A stretch of DNA of 64,000 bases from positions 124,001-188,000 of the forward strand of contig NOWV01000046.1 in the NCBI GenBank assembly GCA_003344405.1. The letters run 5' to 3'. The notes under the pieces were generated by a model. That model was not told where the DNA came from, did not search any database, and saw only the letters and a list, made by a program, of their open reading frames with translations. Positions 25,501-38,977 of the stretch are shown piece after piece (positions within the stretch are counted from its first letter, which is position 1; each line of letters opens with the position of its first letter). Both the position numbers and the translations under genes were made by a program. Source of the stretch: Trichoplax sp. H2 (lineage: Eukaryota; Placozoa; Uniplacotomia; Trichoplacea).

Positions 25501-28500
25501 CTTTTAGGAGCTGGGATAGTGAAACGCATCATTTTCTTAGAATTTTCAACAAAAATATTTTCGCTTCGACAGATAGCTGGACCAAGTCTTCTTAGAATGT
25601 AATTAAATTCTTTTTGGCTAAGATAGCGATAATCTCTACCACCCTTCATATTCAGTACTTCTTGAATAACGTTTATCATGGCCTGATTTAATAAACTCCA
25701 TTCTTCGAAAATATGACGTAATAACAAAGTAGCCAGAGGCCGAAAACCAACAAAATTAGAAGAATCACTTAGGTTAACTAGGTTACTGACACCATTGTTT
25801 TCAACAAAAATGTAAGCCAGATCATAATCTCGCGTTAATCGCAGACAAATCCTCAAAATAGCATGAACGGTATCTGGATCAGTGATAACCTTCAGCAACA
25901 AGGCAGAAGATCTACAAGACCAAGAAAACATAGAACTTTGGATTATTAGCAATACTTTTAGAAAGTGTAGTTAGTCATACAAACCTGATAATACAAATAG
26001 CTTGATCTTTATTAAATCCGTCAAATGGCTCAATATGAACTAGGGGAAAGCAATATTAAATAAACCTTATGGAAATCCGTCGAAAATTATCTCTATTATT
26101 AAAAACAATATATAATTGTCACGCATACAATTCTCGTCGTTATCTTTGGAGGATTTGGTAGCGCCTTTAGCGGTTTCATTACTAGCTTCTCCATCAACAG
26201 CAGAATGCTCTTCTTTTTGGTTAGACGGTTGAGCCATTAACATAACTGGGCGACGAGTGCCAGTGTCTTCGTTTATCTAGAAATCGGTGAGAGATAATAT
26301 TAGAAATTAACCATCTGTATTACAGCTTATGTCGAAAGCCTGAAATCGTCAAGACGCCTACCTGTACCATTAACGTAAAATCAATTGTATAACGTCTTCG
26401 CCCAATCATAAATCTATTACATGGGTATCAACAAGAACAAAACATTTAGTTTATAAACATCAATTGAGACCTATGTCAAGAACACAGTAAATACCTTAGA
26501 TTTGTATTTCCAGCCATGTAAGCAGCATTAATTTCTTTATTGGTAGCTTCAGAATAGTTTGACCATCTGCCATTTCGGACTTCATGCCACTGCCATTGAT
26601 AGTTAAAATCCTGTAATTAAATAAATAACAATTGAGGACATAATTCACTAAAAAGAATACAGATCCGTAGTTATCTTACAGAGCCTCTCTTTGCACGTCG
26701 TTTCGAAGCAATTGCCATTTTTTCTTGCAAGTCAATGAGTAAAAGCAAAGGTCCTAACCATCTAAAGTATGCATAAACGATTACAATTTATTGACTATTT
26801 AACCTTTCCAATATTATATATACACATAAAACCTAGCTTACTTAGGATGCTCAAAATTTCCATTGCAAATCAGTAGTTCTTGAGTAAGAGTGAGTAAACG
26901 AATTAACAGGTCTACAAGTGGCGATTTGGCAAGCACAGAGGCACACGGTATCCTCAGCTCCTAAAAAAATGACTATTTTTGAGAAAAAACTTGCAATGTA
27001 TGTCTTAGTAGATATTGTCTATATTACCTCCATCAGTAAGCTTATCAACAAAATCTTCGATGTCAGACTTTCAGATATAAATATATCTCTTTGGCAGTCA
27101 TCCGAAGTTGCCAATCTCAGGATTGAATTAATTTCTACACTTGTCTATTAAAGCATATTACCTCAGATTAGATTTGTACTTAACAAGATTTTACTACAAA
27201 ACAACATACTTTGTCTATTAGACCCATTAGAGTTTGCCTTTGCCATTCCATACCATTTCTTCTTGCCACAGTAACAATAACATCACAAATTCTATAAACT
27301 GAATCAGCAGATAATTCTAACAACATTAAACATCCATTGAGAACATCCGCCGTAAAGTTATCTAATTGCTCTTTCGAAATAGCATCGTATTCCTTTTCAG
27401 TTGACACCTGCAAGTTAATGGAGTGTAAAAATGGTTAAATTCGAATTTAAATTGATTTCTAACGTAAAATAATACCTGTTTATTTTCATCTTCAGAAGTT
27501 TTATTTTGGCCTTGTTCAACCGTAGTCTCATCATTTGAGTCTGATATCTATATAGAATAATCATCTTAGTCTAATGTAATGCATGTATTTCAGAAAATAT
27601 TTCTAACGACTCACAACAGTAACGACACTAGATGAAGCCGCGGCGGCATCAGTCATTGAAGCTTCAATAGCTCTTCGCAATTGATCCTCTTCCGTAGGTT
27701 CAATTTCAGAGAGGTTATTTATGATGTACTCAGTTGCTTGTTCAACTGTTTCACAACAACGCAATGCTGCACGTGCTTGAGTATTAGAAAATCCCATGTC
27801 TAAAAGCTAAAGGTATGAAAAGGGAAATCAAGTAAATTACTGAAGTAATGCAAAGACTATTGATAATATCGTACCTGGATAAGATAATTTTCATTAATTG
27901 ATCTCTCATCATCATTATCTCGCCGAGTTCGTGATTGAGAGTTGCTCGCATTACTATCAGCCGTAGAGGATGAGGCTAGTTGGTTACCACTACTGCTATC
28001 AGCTGAATTAGCAAGTTTCTGCCTAATTACAGTGTCACCATTGATAATCAAGCATGAAATTGTTAGGATACATGACACAATTCCCGGAGAATGATGCTTA
28101 AAGTTGTCTTTGCTCCACATGTATCTTAAGTTATCAAACGCAACCTATCAAAAAAAATTATATTCAACAATATTTTAATATCTATCGATATTTTGAATAA
28201 TCAACTTTAATGTAGTAACTTCAAAATTGAATTCATTTTCGACAATTTAATATATACCTTTTGGGTACGAATCACAAAGTGCAAAGCGTTAAATGGTTCC
28301 TCAGCAGAACTTGAGGCACTACCAGTAGTTTGCAATGGATATTGCGGATCCAACATGGTAGTTGTGTTGACAAAGCGGATAAGTAAACTTAGCCATGATT
28401 CGAAGAACTCCTCAATTATTTCAGACATATCTCGAGCTACTACATTATCTTTTGGCATAGCTGAGTAGCGTTTATCGCATTCTACTACCCATTCAAATGC

Positions 28501-31500
28501 AGAAAATAATGCTATATCGCATTTAGTCTCAATAAACTTTTTTAACACAATATAATATGGGTATTTTCGATCATCAAAAATAAGATTTGATGTAATTCCA
28601 ATCGCACACACCAAAAATACTAATCTAAGTCTATCATATGGAAAACCAGTTGGAGGGCTCCAAGTAAGCGCTTTGTAAAGGAATGAACACAACCGAGTTA
28701 TGATATTCGTAGCAAATTCAGTCGTTACTGGATAATTATTTCGATTACGGTGTTTAGCAGATGGTCCAACACAAGATTTTATTAACAAAGTGAATAAGTC
28801 AGCTATAGCGTGTCCTAAACTCGACGCAGCAGCGAAAAGAGGTTTCACAAGTGGGCGCACAATCTCCGCTAAATTCGACATTTTGGTCTGCCAAGTCGTA
28901 TCATCACACTCTTCTTCAATAGTTCTAAGTGCTTCCATCATTACCCCAAATTCTTTTTTATCTTTCTTTGAAATTATCTCCGAAAAAGCATTTAATAATC
29001 CTTCGGATATTTTATTACGACGCTTTATGAAAGTACTTGGAGATACTGATACATCTTTAATATCTTCGATGGCCTTATCTCTTCCACGGATATTTCCAAA
29101 TTGTATAACTTCACTTACATTTTTCTGATCGCTTTCAGAAGATTCCGCGTTTATACTTTCCTTAGAAGGTTCCTTTTCCTCTGGTGTGTTACAATATTCA
29201 TTCGTAGTAGCTTTTACAGTTACGCTAGTTTGATAGGCATCAAAAACTCCTCTAAATGTCACTAAAATACTTTTCCAATACTTTTGACAAAACTTCGGTT
29301 CTTCAGGTAGTGAGCCAGATTTCCCGAGAGCATGAAGAATTCCAGTTTCAAAGATTAGGGTTAAATAAATGTCCGATAAAGATCCTAGTAAGGACAAACC
29401 ATCATCTGATCCCCATTCTTTAATACATACCGCTTGAACGGATAACTATAAAATATTAAATAAACATATATATAAATATATATATATATACAGTATATTG
29501 TACTGTATAATACTTGTAAATAAGATTAGCTAGGCTTTTAGTTACTGACTAACCTGTCCTGTTCGACAAACTTGAGTTAGCATATTGACGTAACTACTTG
29601 CTGAGCTCAAATAGTGTAATATAGGTGTAGTTTTAAACGACTCTGCTGCAGTTTCTAAACTGTTACAACACGATAGTTCCTTTAACAACATAGAACCGGA
29701 CATAGATGTTGATGTAGGACATTCTTGTAAATTGACAAGTATCTTCTTGAAAGCATTAAATGCTGTCCTTAATACGGTACCATCACGAGAGAGATTCATA
29801 ATATCTTTTGCAACTTGGGAAACTGATTGACAAGGTGTTGTTGTAGGATACTCCAGAGGCAAATTAGGTAATGCAAATAATTCCATAAGAGGTACAAGAC
29901 CATTTTGTCGGATAAAATCATGACAATGATCATCTATTCTATGATTACCAATAATCGACTCTAAAAACTTTGCCACATTAAATATGTAGTCAAGTAGCGG
30001 AATTGATTTCCGTTTTTGAATGTCATCTTTATCCCCAACTTCCCTAGATATTATTGCTAGAGAAGATGTATTGTCTGTTTCGTCTTCTTCATCAGAGCTA
30101 ACATCTGCATTTCGATTACGGGATTCTTGACCACCATCTGGGATATTCTTGCTTGGGCTAGTCAAACAAGAGTATTGATCATCTGTACCTAAGGAGACCA
30201 GCTCTTTTATTAGTTCTATAATTGCATTCATAGCGTCAGTTCTGATAGACGGCTGGTGCCGCATGAACTCGTCCATTGCAACACCTAAGTTAAAAGCCGT
30301 ATCGCCAGGTTGATCAGAACTACGTCGCCGTCGCATTGCAGGTAAATATTCTTCTGATACTAAGACTCTAAAGAGCCTTCGGAACGGTTTAATCTTTACC
30401 AACTGCTCTAAACCTCTCGAATTTAGACATAAGGCACCTAACACATTAGGTAGAGAACTGAGAACTTCTCGGGTAGCAGGAACCTCTTTTTCAATTAAGG
30501 CCTTGATGATAATTGAACTAAGGCCATTATTCTGTAATACCGATAGTACAGTTGGTTCTTGAAAGATGTACACAGCTACTACATCTGTTGCAGATAAGAA
30601 CAGCGATGCTCCGTAATAGTTAGCATTACTAATCATATGTTTTAATGATTTGGGCAAAGATGTATCCATTAATCCGCGTATATTATCAGAAAAAGCGGGT
30701 TCTGGCATTGCTTTTTTAAGAAAATTAAGTATCGATTTTAATAGAGCTGCACGTAAAGGAAGGCATTGCTTGTTATTGGTATTTTTCTGTTGGCATTCAT
30801 CACCACGTTTACCATCTGCATCTTCAATATCCATTATTTCATCATTACTTCGAAGCGTAGTAGATTCTACTGTATTCTCTACGTCCATTTCTTCGCTTCT
30901 ATTAACTAGGGTAGAACCATCATCGTCTCTAACAGTATCAGCATTATATGCATGGTCACATAGGTCAACAGACATTGGAGATGGATCACTAGCTTCTGTA
31001 CCACTAGCTTCAACATTTAATCTCTGACTTGTATCTAGCCTAGCTCCTTCACTTATGCTAGTTTCATCACCATTAACAGATATTACATATGGTACTACTT
31101 GACGACATACGTTAACTTCATGCTAAAAAAAAATTTGTAATCACAATTACTGTGAAAAAAATATTTATAAGAAAAAGACAATAAAACAGAATATACAAAC
31201 CTCTAATCTTGTGATGAAACAATTTAAACCATCATGATTTTGGAATGCTGTCATATCTAGATTTGTTATTAAGTCAATAACTCGCACAGCTCTAGTAACA
31301 AACTATAATTTATGGTAAAAGACAAACAATTAGACAGACCACTAGCAATGCTTACAAATGTGAAACTATTTAAATATTCTTAAGTACTAACAGAAATGTA
31401 TTCATGACTGGTTCCAGGATGTCGTACAACTCGCAATAGGCAATCAACCAATCCAGATGAAACTAGAGCTTCACCGCCTTATGTTCATAAAAATTAGTAA

Positions 31501-34406
31501 TAATTAGAAACCTAAGACTTGAACACCATGCCTTGTAAAATAATAAACTAAATCGACAAAATTTTCTAATACTTATTTATCTACCTGCTTCATAACTTGC
31601 CAAGTGGTATAAAAACGAAAACAGGGCAGTTGTCATTGGCGTTGAACGTCTACTGTGGCATTCTATATTATTACAGAATTATAATAAAAATTAACCTACG
31701 ATCGCAACGGCAAATTAACAATATCTAACATACGTAAAATTATCACCTTTAGAAGAAGTCATTTTTTCAACAACGGCATGTACTAGCGAAGGTAGGAACC
31801 CATGATAAGACGAGGCACCAGTCGCTTCTATAATATTATTAATCCTGCATAATTGCATAAATTATTGAATTATTACACACTGTCGCAAACTCTGATAATT
31901 AAAATAACATACTGGCCGATTCATTTAATAGCTGAACTTTGAAGACCTTTACTTTATATAATAAGTTCAATTAAAAAATAAATAGTAATGTACACATGAC
32001 TGCCACAGCTATACCTTGGATTCCTGTCCAGATGAATAACGGATGTCAAGGTTCGAAGGACAGCAGCTTTAATTTCCATTATTTCCTTCAATTTTAAAAA
32101 TATAACCGTAAATAATACGAATCCAGTCTACAGAACGAACAATTGATTACATTTAGCATACCATAGATTGCTTGCTGTGATTTCCATAATCACTTTCTAA
32201 GACTTCAACTAATTCCTCAATGAGGCCAGGATACAGAATCGAATTGAGAACATCTTGGCTGACACTACAATAAACTGTAATAATATAGTATACATGCAAC
32301 GAATAAGAATTTCATAGTTGTTACATATTAGGATTATAAATCATCTGTCAAATATATTACTAAAGTTGCACCATGTAATATAATTAATTAAACATTACCG
32401 AGGATGGATGTCGCCTGTAATCTAGCTTCTATACACTTCAAACGCTTTTCATAACGTGAAAATGTACTGGCCAGTAAAACACGCGTGAACAATTGCATCT
32501 GCGAAAAATTTTTATCAAATAAAAAAAATTGTTGGGAACAGTTAACACTGATACAATTCTCTGAAGAAATTTTAACTTTTTGGACAATAATGAACACAAA
32601 CACAAAGACGCAAGTTTCATTCTTGATTAACCTGTAAACTTTCTGGTATGTTATAAACCGACATTAACTGCGACATAATCTCACAAGGATTTTCTGAATA
32701 CTGCAATATTTAAATATCAAAGCGAGAAATTAAAATCAATTCTTGTTTTCATAAAGTTATGATGAGTGGATGCATATAATTACTTACCTTATCTAAATTC
32801 TCTAGGTGAATTGTGTATAGCACATTAACCGCTTGGGCGTCATCCTACAAGATTAATTTCCAAAATATCACAATAATGCCACTTTTTAATTTCCAAAAAA
32901 CAATAATTCTAACCTTTATAATAGCATCGGCAGGAGTATTCATGTGGTACTCAAAATGCAGTGTAGTCGCACTAGCTGGAAATTCCTATTTGTTATCGTA
33001 ACGCAATACTGAGCATGATATAAGACACTAAAATAATTATAGTATTATTTGATTTCTAGTGCTCACTGTAATAGGTATGTCTCTTGCACATTTAGAAAGA
33101 CCGAAACCATTTACATTGCCACCCCAGCTCTGATTACAAGTAAAATAAAAAATCTTTTAATTGTAGATACATGACATTGCAACATCTAACGTATTTAATA
33201 AAATAGATTTTGTGTTTGTTCTTCAGTCGCTAAAATAATTACCTCAGCTAGATACTGCAATCTCGTCAATAAAAATTTGCGCTTTTCCGATGGCATTCGA
33301 GATATAAAATTTGATCTTTTACTACAATCATTTTCAAAAGCGTATAAAAGCTTTCATTAATTTTAAGTTCGTAAATACATTATAATTTCTAAACTATATA
33401 TTGTATAAGAAAATGCATCATATCTTTCACTAATAGCATTCACTATCAGATACTGGCAGGATATTATCATTTATTGTAATAATGGACAATAAGGGATGGA
33501 CACTGTGAATGACTTACCTAAAGACGTATAGCAAATTTAGCGTCGCTAAAATAACGTTCAAGCTAGGTGATGCTAACAATGTTGTAAGATGCTGAATAGA
33601 AACAAAAGCATGATATTAGTTCTGGATAGAAATTTCGATGCAAACAGAACATATAGGCATTTACAGTAGATTGTCTGTATACACTACAGAAGTCTGTACA
33701 TGATTAACAGGTTTAACATACCTCCATAGAATTATAAAGATGCCTAGCATAGGAATGTTCAATTAGTAACGCCGTAAATCGCAAGACCTCCACTATTAAA
33801 TCCTGTAACTGATTCGATAAAAATAAGTTTCGATAGTATCATTGTCAATCTTTAGATGAATACTGTACTTCAATTTATGACCACAGATAAAATCTGATAA
33901 CATTATCATTGCAATAATTTAGTAGCTCAGAATTTCGTTATTCGAATTTTTACTTTATAATTGCACAAATTTTAATTACCTTCCCCCCTTCTTGTAAAGA
34001 GGTGCTAAGATACTGCCACTGATCCATCCCTTCTGGTGGTTTAGCGGCTAATTCAAGAATGTGATCAAATCTGTCTAGCACATCTACCCAGTGGTATAAT
34101 TCGCTCTAAATAACAAAACATTTGAACAATAAATTGTCGTTAATAGGATCGTATAATAGAATTACTTTGAGTAAAAGTTTCATATGACTAACACATCATA
34201 CTATCCATATACAGCACACTAGTGTGCTTATTTTAGTCGTTAAGCAACCATGCTTAATTAATGAACTATTTTACCCGTCAACGATTGTAATGTAGCATAT
34301 TACTTACTTTTCCGAATGTCCAATTGCTGATTGACTTCAATATTTTAACAAGTTCGTTGGAATCCGGACATGACAAAATCTGCTTTATTAGCAAATTGCA
34401 TTCCAT
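18149..34406 (-). CDS. HUWE1: HUWE1 HECT-type E3 ubiquitin ligase (complete, ~40 exons)
   Basis: Giant ubiquitin ligase acting on many nuclear and cytosolic substrates. The proposed start is the ATG at 34406. Early exons read [20 protein letters not shown] and [17 protein letters not shown], matching the family N-terminus (DUF908/DUF913). About 20 small exons run down to ~31.2 kb. Large exons follow: 29554-31122, 28258-29445, 25098-25911, 24284-24980, 23520-24193, 22067-23394, 21740-21995 and 18629-21642, then 18340-18530 and 18149-18251. Domains in order: armadillo-like N-terminal half, UBA ([15 protein letters not shown]) with a UIM-like [16 protein letters not shown] domain (26.36-26.61 kb), acidic run, three ubiquitin-binding motifs of the type [16 protein letters not shown], and the HECT domain with [14 protein letters not shown] and catalytic Cys in LPSAHTCFNQ. 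Summed length is ~4,150-4,200 residues, near the human 4,374. A one-base frame break lies at ~24066 (see separate entry). Confidence 0.95.
23520..24193 (-). other. HUWE1: HUWE1 acidic low-complexity exon with a one-base frame break
   Basis: From the acceptor at 24194 the exon reads [19 protein letters not shown] and then a long Asp/Glu run of GAT/GAC/GAA codons. At about 24066-24069 the trinucleotide pattern loses one base (CATCATC then TCATCG on the plus strand). The frame used above this point would run into Met-rich nonsense. The frame used below it ([20 protein letters not shown]..) is open down to the donor at 23520 and joins the conserved UBM/HECT exons. No GT/AG pair is available to bridge the point. 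An assembly or read error in the simple repeat is the likeliest reason. Confidence 0.75.
26360..26612 (-). other. HUWE1: WWE domain of HUWE1 (two exons)
   Basis: The exon at about 26496-26612 reads [20 protein letters not shown] and ends [11 protein letters not shown]. The next exon (about 26362-26417) reads [17 protein letters not shown]. The paired tryptophans, the GRW block and the final RRRYTIDF strand are the landmarks of the WWE fold, which in other proteins binds poly-ADP-ribose. The following exon, with [13 protein letters not shown], matches the sequence after WWE in animal HUWE1. Confidence 0.88.
27615..27806 (-). other. HUWE1: UBA plus UIM-like exon of HUWE1
   Basis: A single exon bounded by AG at 27807 and a GTGAGT donor. 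It encodes [18 protein letters not shown].. and [10 protein letters not shown], the typical UBA three-helix pattern with the MGF loop. This is followed by an [13 protein letters not shown] segment with the spacing of a ubiquitin-interacting motif. Both elements occur in this order in animal HUWE1. Confidence 0.88.
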
Positions 34407-37400
34407 AGGCTGGTAAAGACAAGAAATATATAATATTACGATAAAAATTTCATGGTAACATTGGTTAAGACTTCATCTTGAATTGAAACTTTGTTCAAAG
34501 AAACTGGATAAAGTAATCCATGTAATTTTATATATTCAATCCACGTTTTATGTACTATGTCTTTCTATTAAAAAAGAATACAGTACAGTAATTTAATCAC
34601 AAAATTTGTTCAAAAGAACAGATTGGCTACAGCTTTTTGACTAGATAAATCATTGATGATACTAGAGTTTCGTTCCCTACGATCCAAATAGTAGTACGTA
34701 GCTCGTACTGTATTTAGAAACTTAGTATTCTAACAAAGTAGATGTTAATAATGATTTGAGGGGGTAGATAACTTTCAGAACGTTAATGCTATTTGAAATT
34801 AGAATCATATCAAATAAAGGAATAGTTAGAAATTAATTGCATTTTGAAAGTCTACTTTTACAATTTAGAGCCACGCGTATAATAAACGTTCATTTAGTAT
34901 GAGTTTATTGCTGCAACCTGTAAGTAGTGACTACGTCATGCAGGCATCATCATGTAACTATATATAAATACCGTACAAAAAGCATTGTAATATCTCTACA
35001 TATAATACTGTAAATTGTGGATTTCAAGATATTCTAAATGGCTTGGTACACAAAGTACTATCGTAATTATTAAGTGGCATCGAGTGTACAGAAATAAAAC
35101 TTATTCATATCGTATATCTAGCATGCCATGATACTGTAGATGTATAGAATACGTATCGATGTATTGGTGTCCTACGGTATTTCATACTAGTAGAACTTGA
35201 AGATAAATGCATTAGAGAACAATCGATGCAATTACTATCGCTACAAGTATGGTACCGAAGATTGTTACTTTTCGTATTTTAGCATACAGTAGTAGTAAAA
35301 AATGAACGACGGTGACAACTTGAAGCAAAACTATCTGGATGATGGATTAAAGTCACTAACGGTTTACATGATGAACAACAATTTTTTCCGAAATAACTTT
35401 TCTGATCATATTGAAAGTGAAGTGATGTCTTTAAGACGACTAAACAATCAATCTCATCATGACTATTCCAATATCAATCATCTGCAATAAGAAAATTGAT
35501 TCTGAGAAAGCACGTCAATCAAGCACAACCAATGCCCACAGGATCATCAAGCATCAAGGTGTCAAATGGCCCAGCTCAACATACTCTCTATCTACTGTAG
35601 GTTTATTGTTCGACGTACGATAGCAACATGATCGCAATTGTCCACCATATTATCCTCACACTGTCCATGGAAAAGAGATTAGAAAGCTATGACTCAGCAA
35701 TACACATTTAAAACATGTGTTACGTCCCAGTATGGATTATAGTCCGCTATTGATATCAGCATAGCTACTTCAATATCAGAAATGAGAGTTCAAAGAGAAA
35801 ACTACACAAACTAAACGTATTACGTTGCTATCTTCTTCTAACTTTATTTGGTTTAATCCTATCTAAAAATGGATTCGCATTATGTCATAACCAGGCAGCG
35901 CGGTAGTACTGTCTACTATCCCCTGTACTGGCAGTTGTACCGTAAAATCGAACTACAGTACAGTATCATTCACAAAGTGCAGTTGCGTATACAGTGCAAT
36001 ACGGTACTAGTATCATACAGTATGGTGACGGCAGTATGAAGGAAAACTCAAGCAATAGCATACTGCTATCCACAGCCGACTTCTGATCTATTTGGATATA
36101 TATTATATTATTATGGTTGATGGAACATGGATATGACTTTAATTTCTATTTCATTAACACTCCTATAATCGGTTACCAATATCACTGTTATGATTGAGAA
36201 GTAAAATCCCGACAAGAATTTGGAAAAAGAATAGCAAACAATTCAAATTTACAGGACAGTACTGTATAGTATGCATTATCGTTATGGACAAATGCTGATG
36301 CTAATTTTGAAGAACAAATTTCAGCGCTGAAAGAGAAATAACTTGAAAGTAATAACCACAGTAGGATGTATCGTACTAGAAAACAAGAGCTAGTTAACAA
36401 TTATTGACTACGCTCATTCACTCAGTTCAAGAAAGAGTAATTCTGGGGTAAAAGTGCCTTGACATTCATTTCTTACTATCATGACTGCTATGGCTGGATC
36501 AATAAAGAACAAAGTACCGCATCATAATGATTTGTAGGAGTACTATACAATCATCGTTGGCTATATAGTACAGCCAAATGTAATCGATCACAATACGGTA
36601 TAAGAGAGATTGAATCATGATATGAAACAATACCCTGTAGTGTAGAGTGCAGTATAAAGTACAGAGTCATCATTTTCCGATCGATACTAGAAATTGATGA
36701 TTGAAATTTTTCAATCGACAATGCATATTTGGTGGTGATAGATTTGGATGAGTTTGTAGCAATTCAAGTCTTTGATACAGAACTAGTTGACTACTCTACT
36801 TTATTCTATTGCGTACAACACTGCAGAACTGGAAGTGCGCGCTTCGATATTATTAACGGGTACATCAATCGGGAAATAAAATTCTGACCATGTAGTTCAT
36901 ATCATGGATAGTCATCGTACTGTAGATAGGATCAGTTCGTAAATCACTCTTGACGCTTAAACTATCTAAAAAGGAATGTCATACGGGGAGTTATTTGATT
37001 CTATTTGAACTTGTCAAGTAACAAGCAATCTCTTCAATCTAATTCGTAAGGGATAGACGCCAAATTCATACCAAAGCTGATATTGACTGTATACAGTAGT
37101 CGATAGTAAGCAATACAGTTCTCCAATAACCTGCATATCGAATCCATGAATACAGTACGGTACTACAATGGCACGATAAAGGTGGCGTAGATAAAAAAAA
37201 AAAACCCCATTGATTGTGCATTAGTCACATTGTGAGTCATGTACAGGTTATTAAAAAAAAACCGCTTGAAGTTTCTTCCCAGATAATTTGAAAAAGAAGC
37301 AGATCCAGCCCATTACAGCAGGAAGTTGCAAAGATACTTTATCCCTTTGATCCAGGAAGTGAATGGACCCCAATCATTGTAGAAAGATCTGGCTAGGTAG

Positions 37401-38194
37401 AATCGGGGGCCCCATTTACAGTCAATCCTATCATTTTGCACGACATGCAAATAGTTTTATAACCGTACAATACGCTTGAAGACACATGTTTGCGCGCTTC
37501 ATTGTGCTGTAGGATGAGGAATTGAGCTACATCGATCAAGCTGATCGACTTGGGTATATCAAGTCCTCCAATGCTGTGCTGTCCATGATTGAAAAATAGC
37601 TTATCGAATCTTCCAGGCAATGACATATTTAGTACATTAGAAGAATGTACTAACGTCGGTCATTCCACCATATCTTCTATACAGTAGTATACTGTACAAT
37701 AATACTAACCTTTATGTTGTATTGTGATAATAATACTATTCTTTAGCTTGTACCGTAGAACAGCTTTGTGCAAGAATGGACAAACTAATGACAAGTATCC
37801 TAGTACTGCATCATCAACTTGAAAATGAATTGATTGCGTAGTATGTAGATCCATGGATTCTTGCCGACAGCGATGTCGTAATCCATGTGTATCGCCGAAC
37901 GCAAATCACATCACCCATTACGCTACAGTCAGCTAATCATGGCCAACTGGACAAGTACAATTCTGTACAATCTTTGAATACTTGTCGAACTAGTGTATTT
38001 ATTTATGAATACATACCACGTCGGACGTGCTCTTTCGCAATTTATTTCGTTCAATTTTCATCTTTTAGGGCTTTTTCTTTGTTAAGACATTACTATTTGT
38101 ATCTGAGATATATCCAGAATTTTACAAAGTAACCAACGATAGGATACAAACAAGTTCTATATCATGGAAAACGAATGAGGCAATGTCTTTCTTT

Positions 38195-38500
38195 TCGTCA
38201 CCTCCAGTACAGTACAGTACAGTACGAATTGTGACTAGCTGCCTACAGTACGTACTGTACAGTACAGTATTGTGACTAGCTGCTTACAGTACTGTACAGT
38301 ACAGTATTCTGACTAGCTGCCTACAGTACAGTACAGTACAGTGTACAGTGTACAGTGCAGGAGAATACAATGCATCGATTGTACTGTCCATTGTGCACTG
38401 TACAGTGTACAGCATGACAGTGCATACCCATGGACTACTAGCAAAACCTAGTCATTCTAGGAGTCCATGCCATACCATACAGTACTGTACAGTCTTTTTA
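38195..38500. repeat. TACAGTAC simple-repeat cluster with short tandem units
   Basis: Dense runs of CAGTA/TACTG units form many overlapping palindromes such as GTACTGTACAGTAC. Embedded in them is TGACTAGCTGCCTACAGTAC, seen three times (about 38231, 38272, 38309) at ~40-base spacing. Similar CAGTAC-rich pieces recur across the intergenic parts of this window (for example 35.9-36.0 kb and 59.6-59.8 kb). Confidence 0.8.
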
Positions 38501-38958
38501 ACCTAGCCTTAGCATAGAAGAGCACAACACTGCATTTTTACTAATTTGTTAGTAATCACGTGTAGCATGACGCGTGCGTTCATCGTCCTGATCATGGAAT
38601 ACAGTACGTCAGGCGCAACAACGACTTGACCATTTCTAGCATATTGGATAAGTGTTCTTTTGGGCGATCCAATAGCCCTAGGCCCAGTCTTTCTGTAACC
38701 GATATTGATATTAGCTGATCAAGGCATGTGACTACTGCAGTGTTTTCCATGGATTATTAAGAAAAAAGTTGTGTACAAGTAGTACCATGGTACATAGTAC
38801 AGAGTCACGACGAACGACTACTGAAGAGCGACTTGAGTAGTAAAGGTTGATCGTTCTTAGTCCTTGCTCTGCTGACTCACTTTACCAGTGCTGTATTTGC
38901 AAACTCAAAGACGATCTAACGATATGACACGCCAGTGATTGTTAACCTGGGCCCACAA

Positions 38959-38977
38959 GGGGGGGGGGGGTAGGGGG
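38959..38977. repeat. Poly-G run followed by a second G block
   Basis: About eleven G in a row, then TA and GGGGG. The run may be able to form a G-quadruplex, but no gene start is close on either side. It may also be a site of length error in the assembly. Confidence 0.6.
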
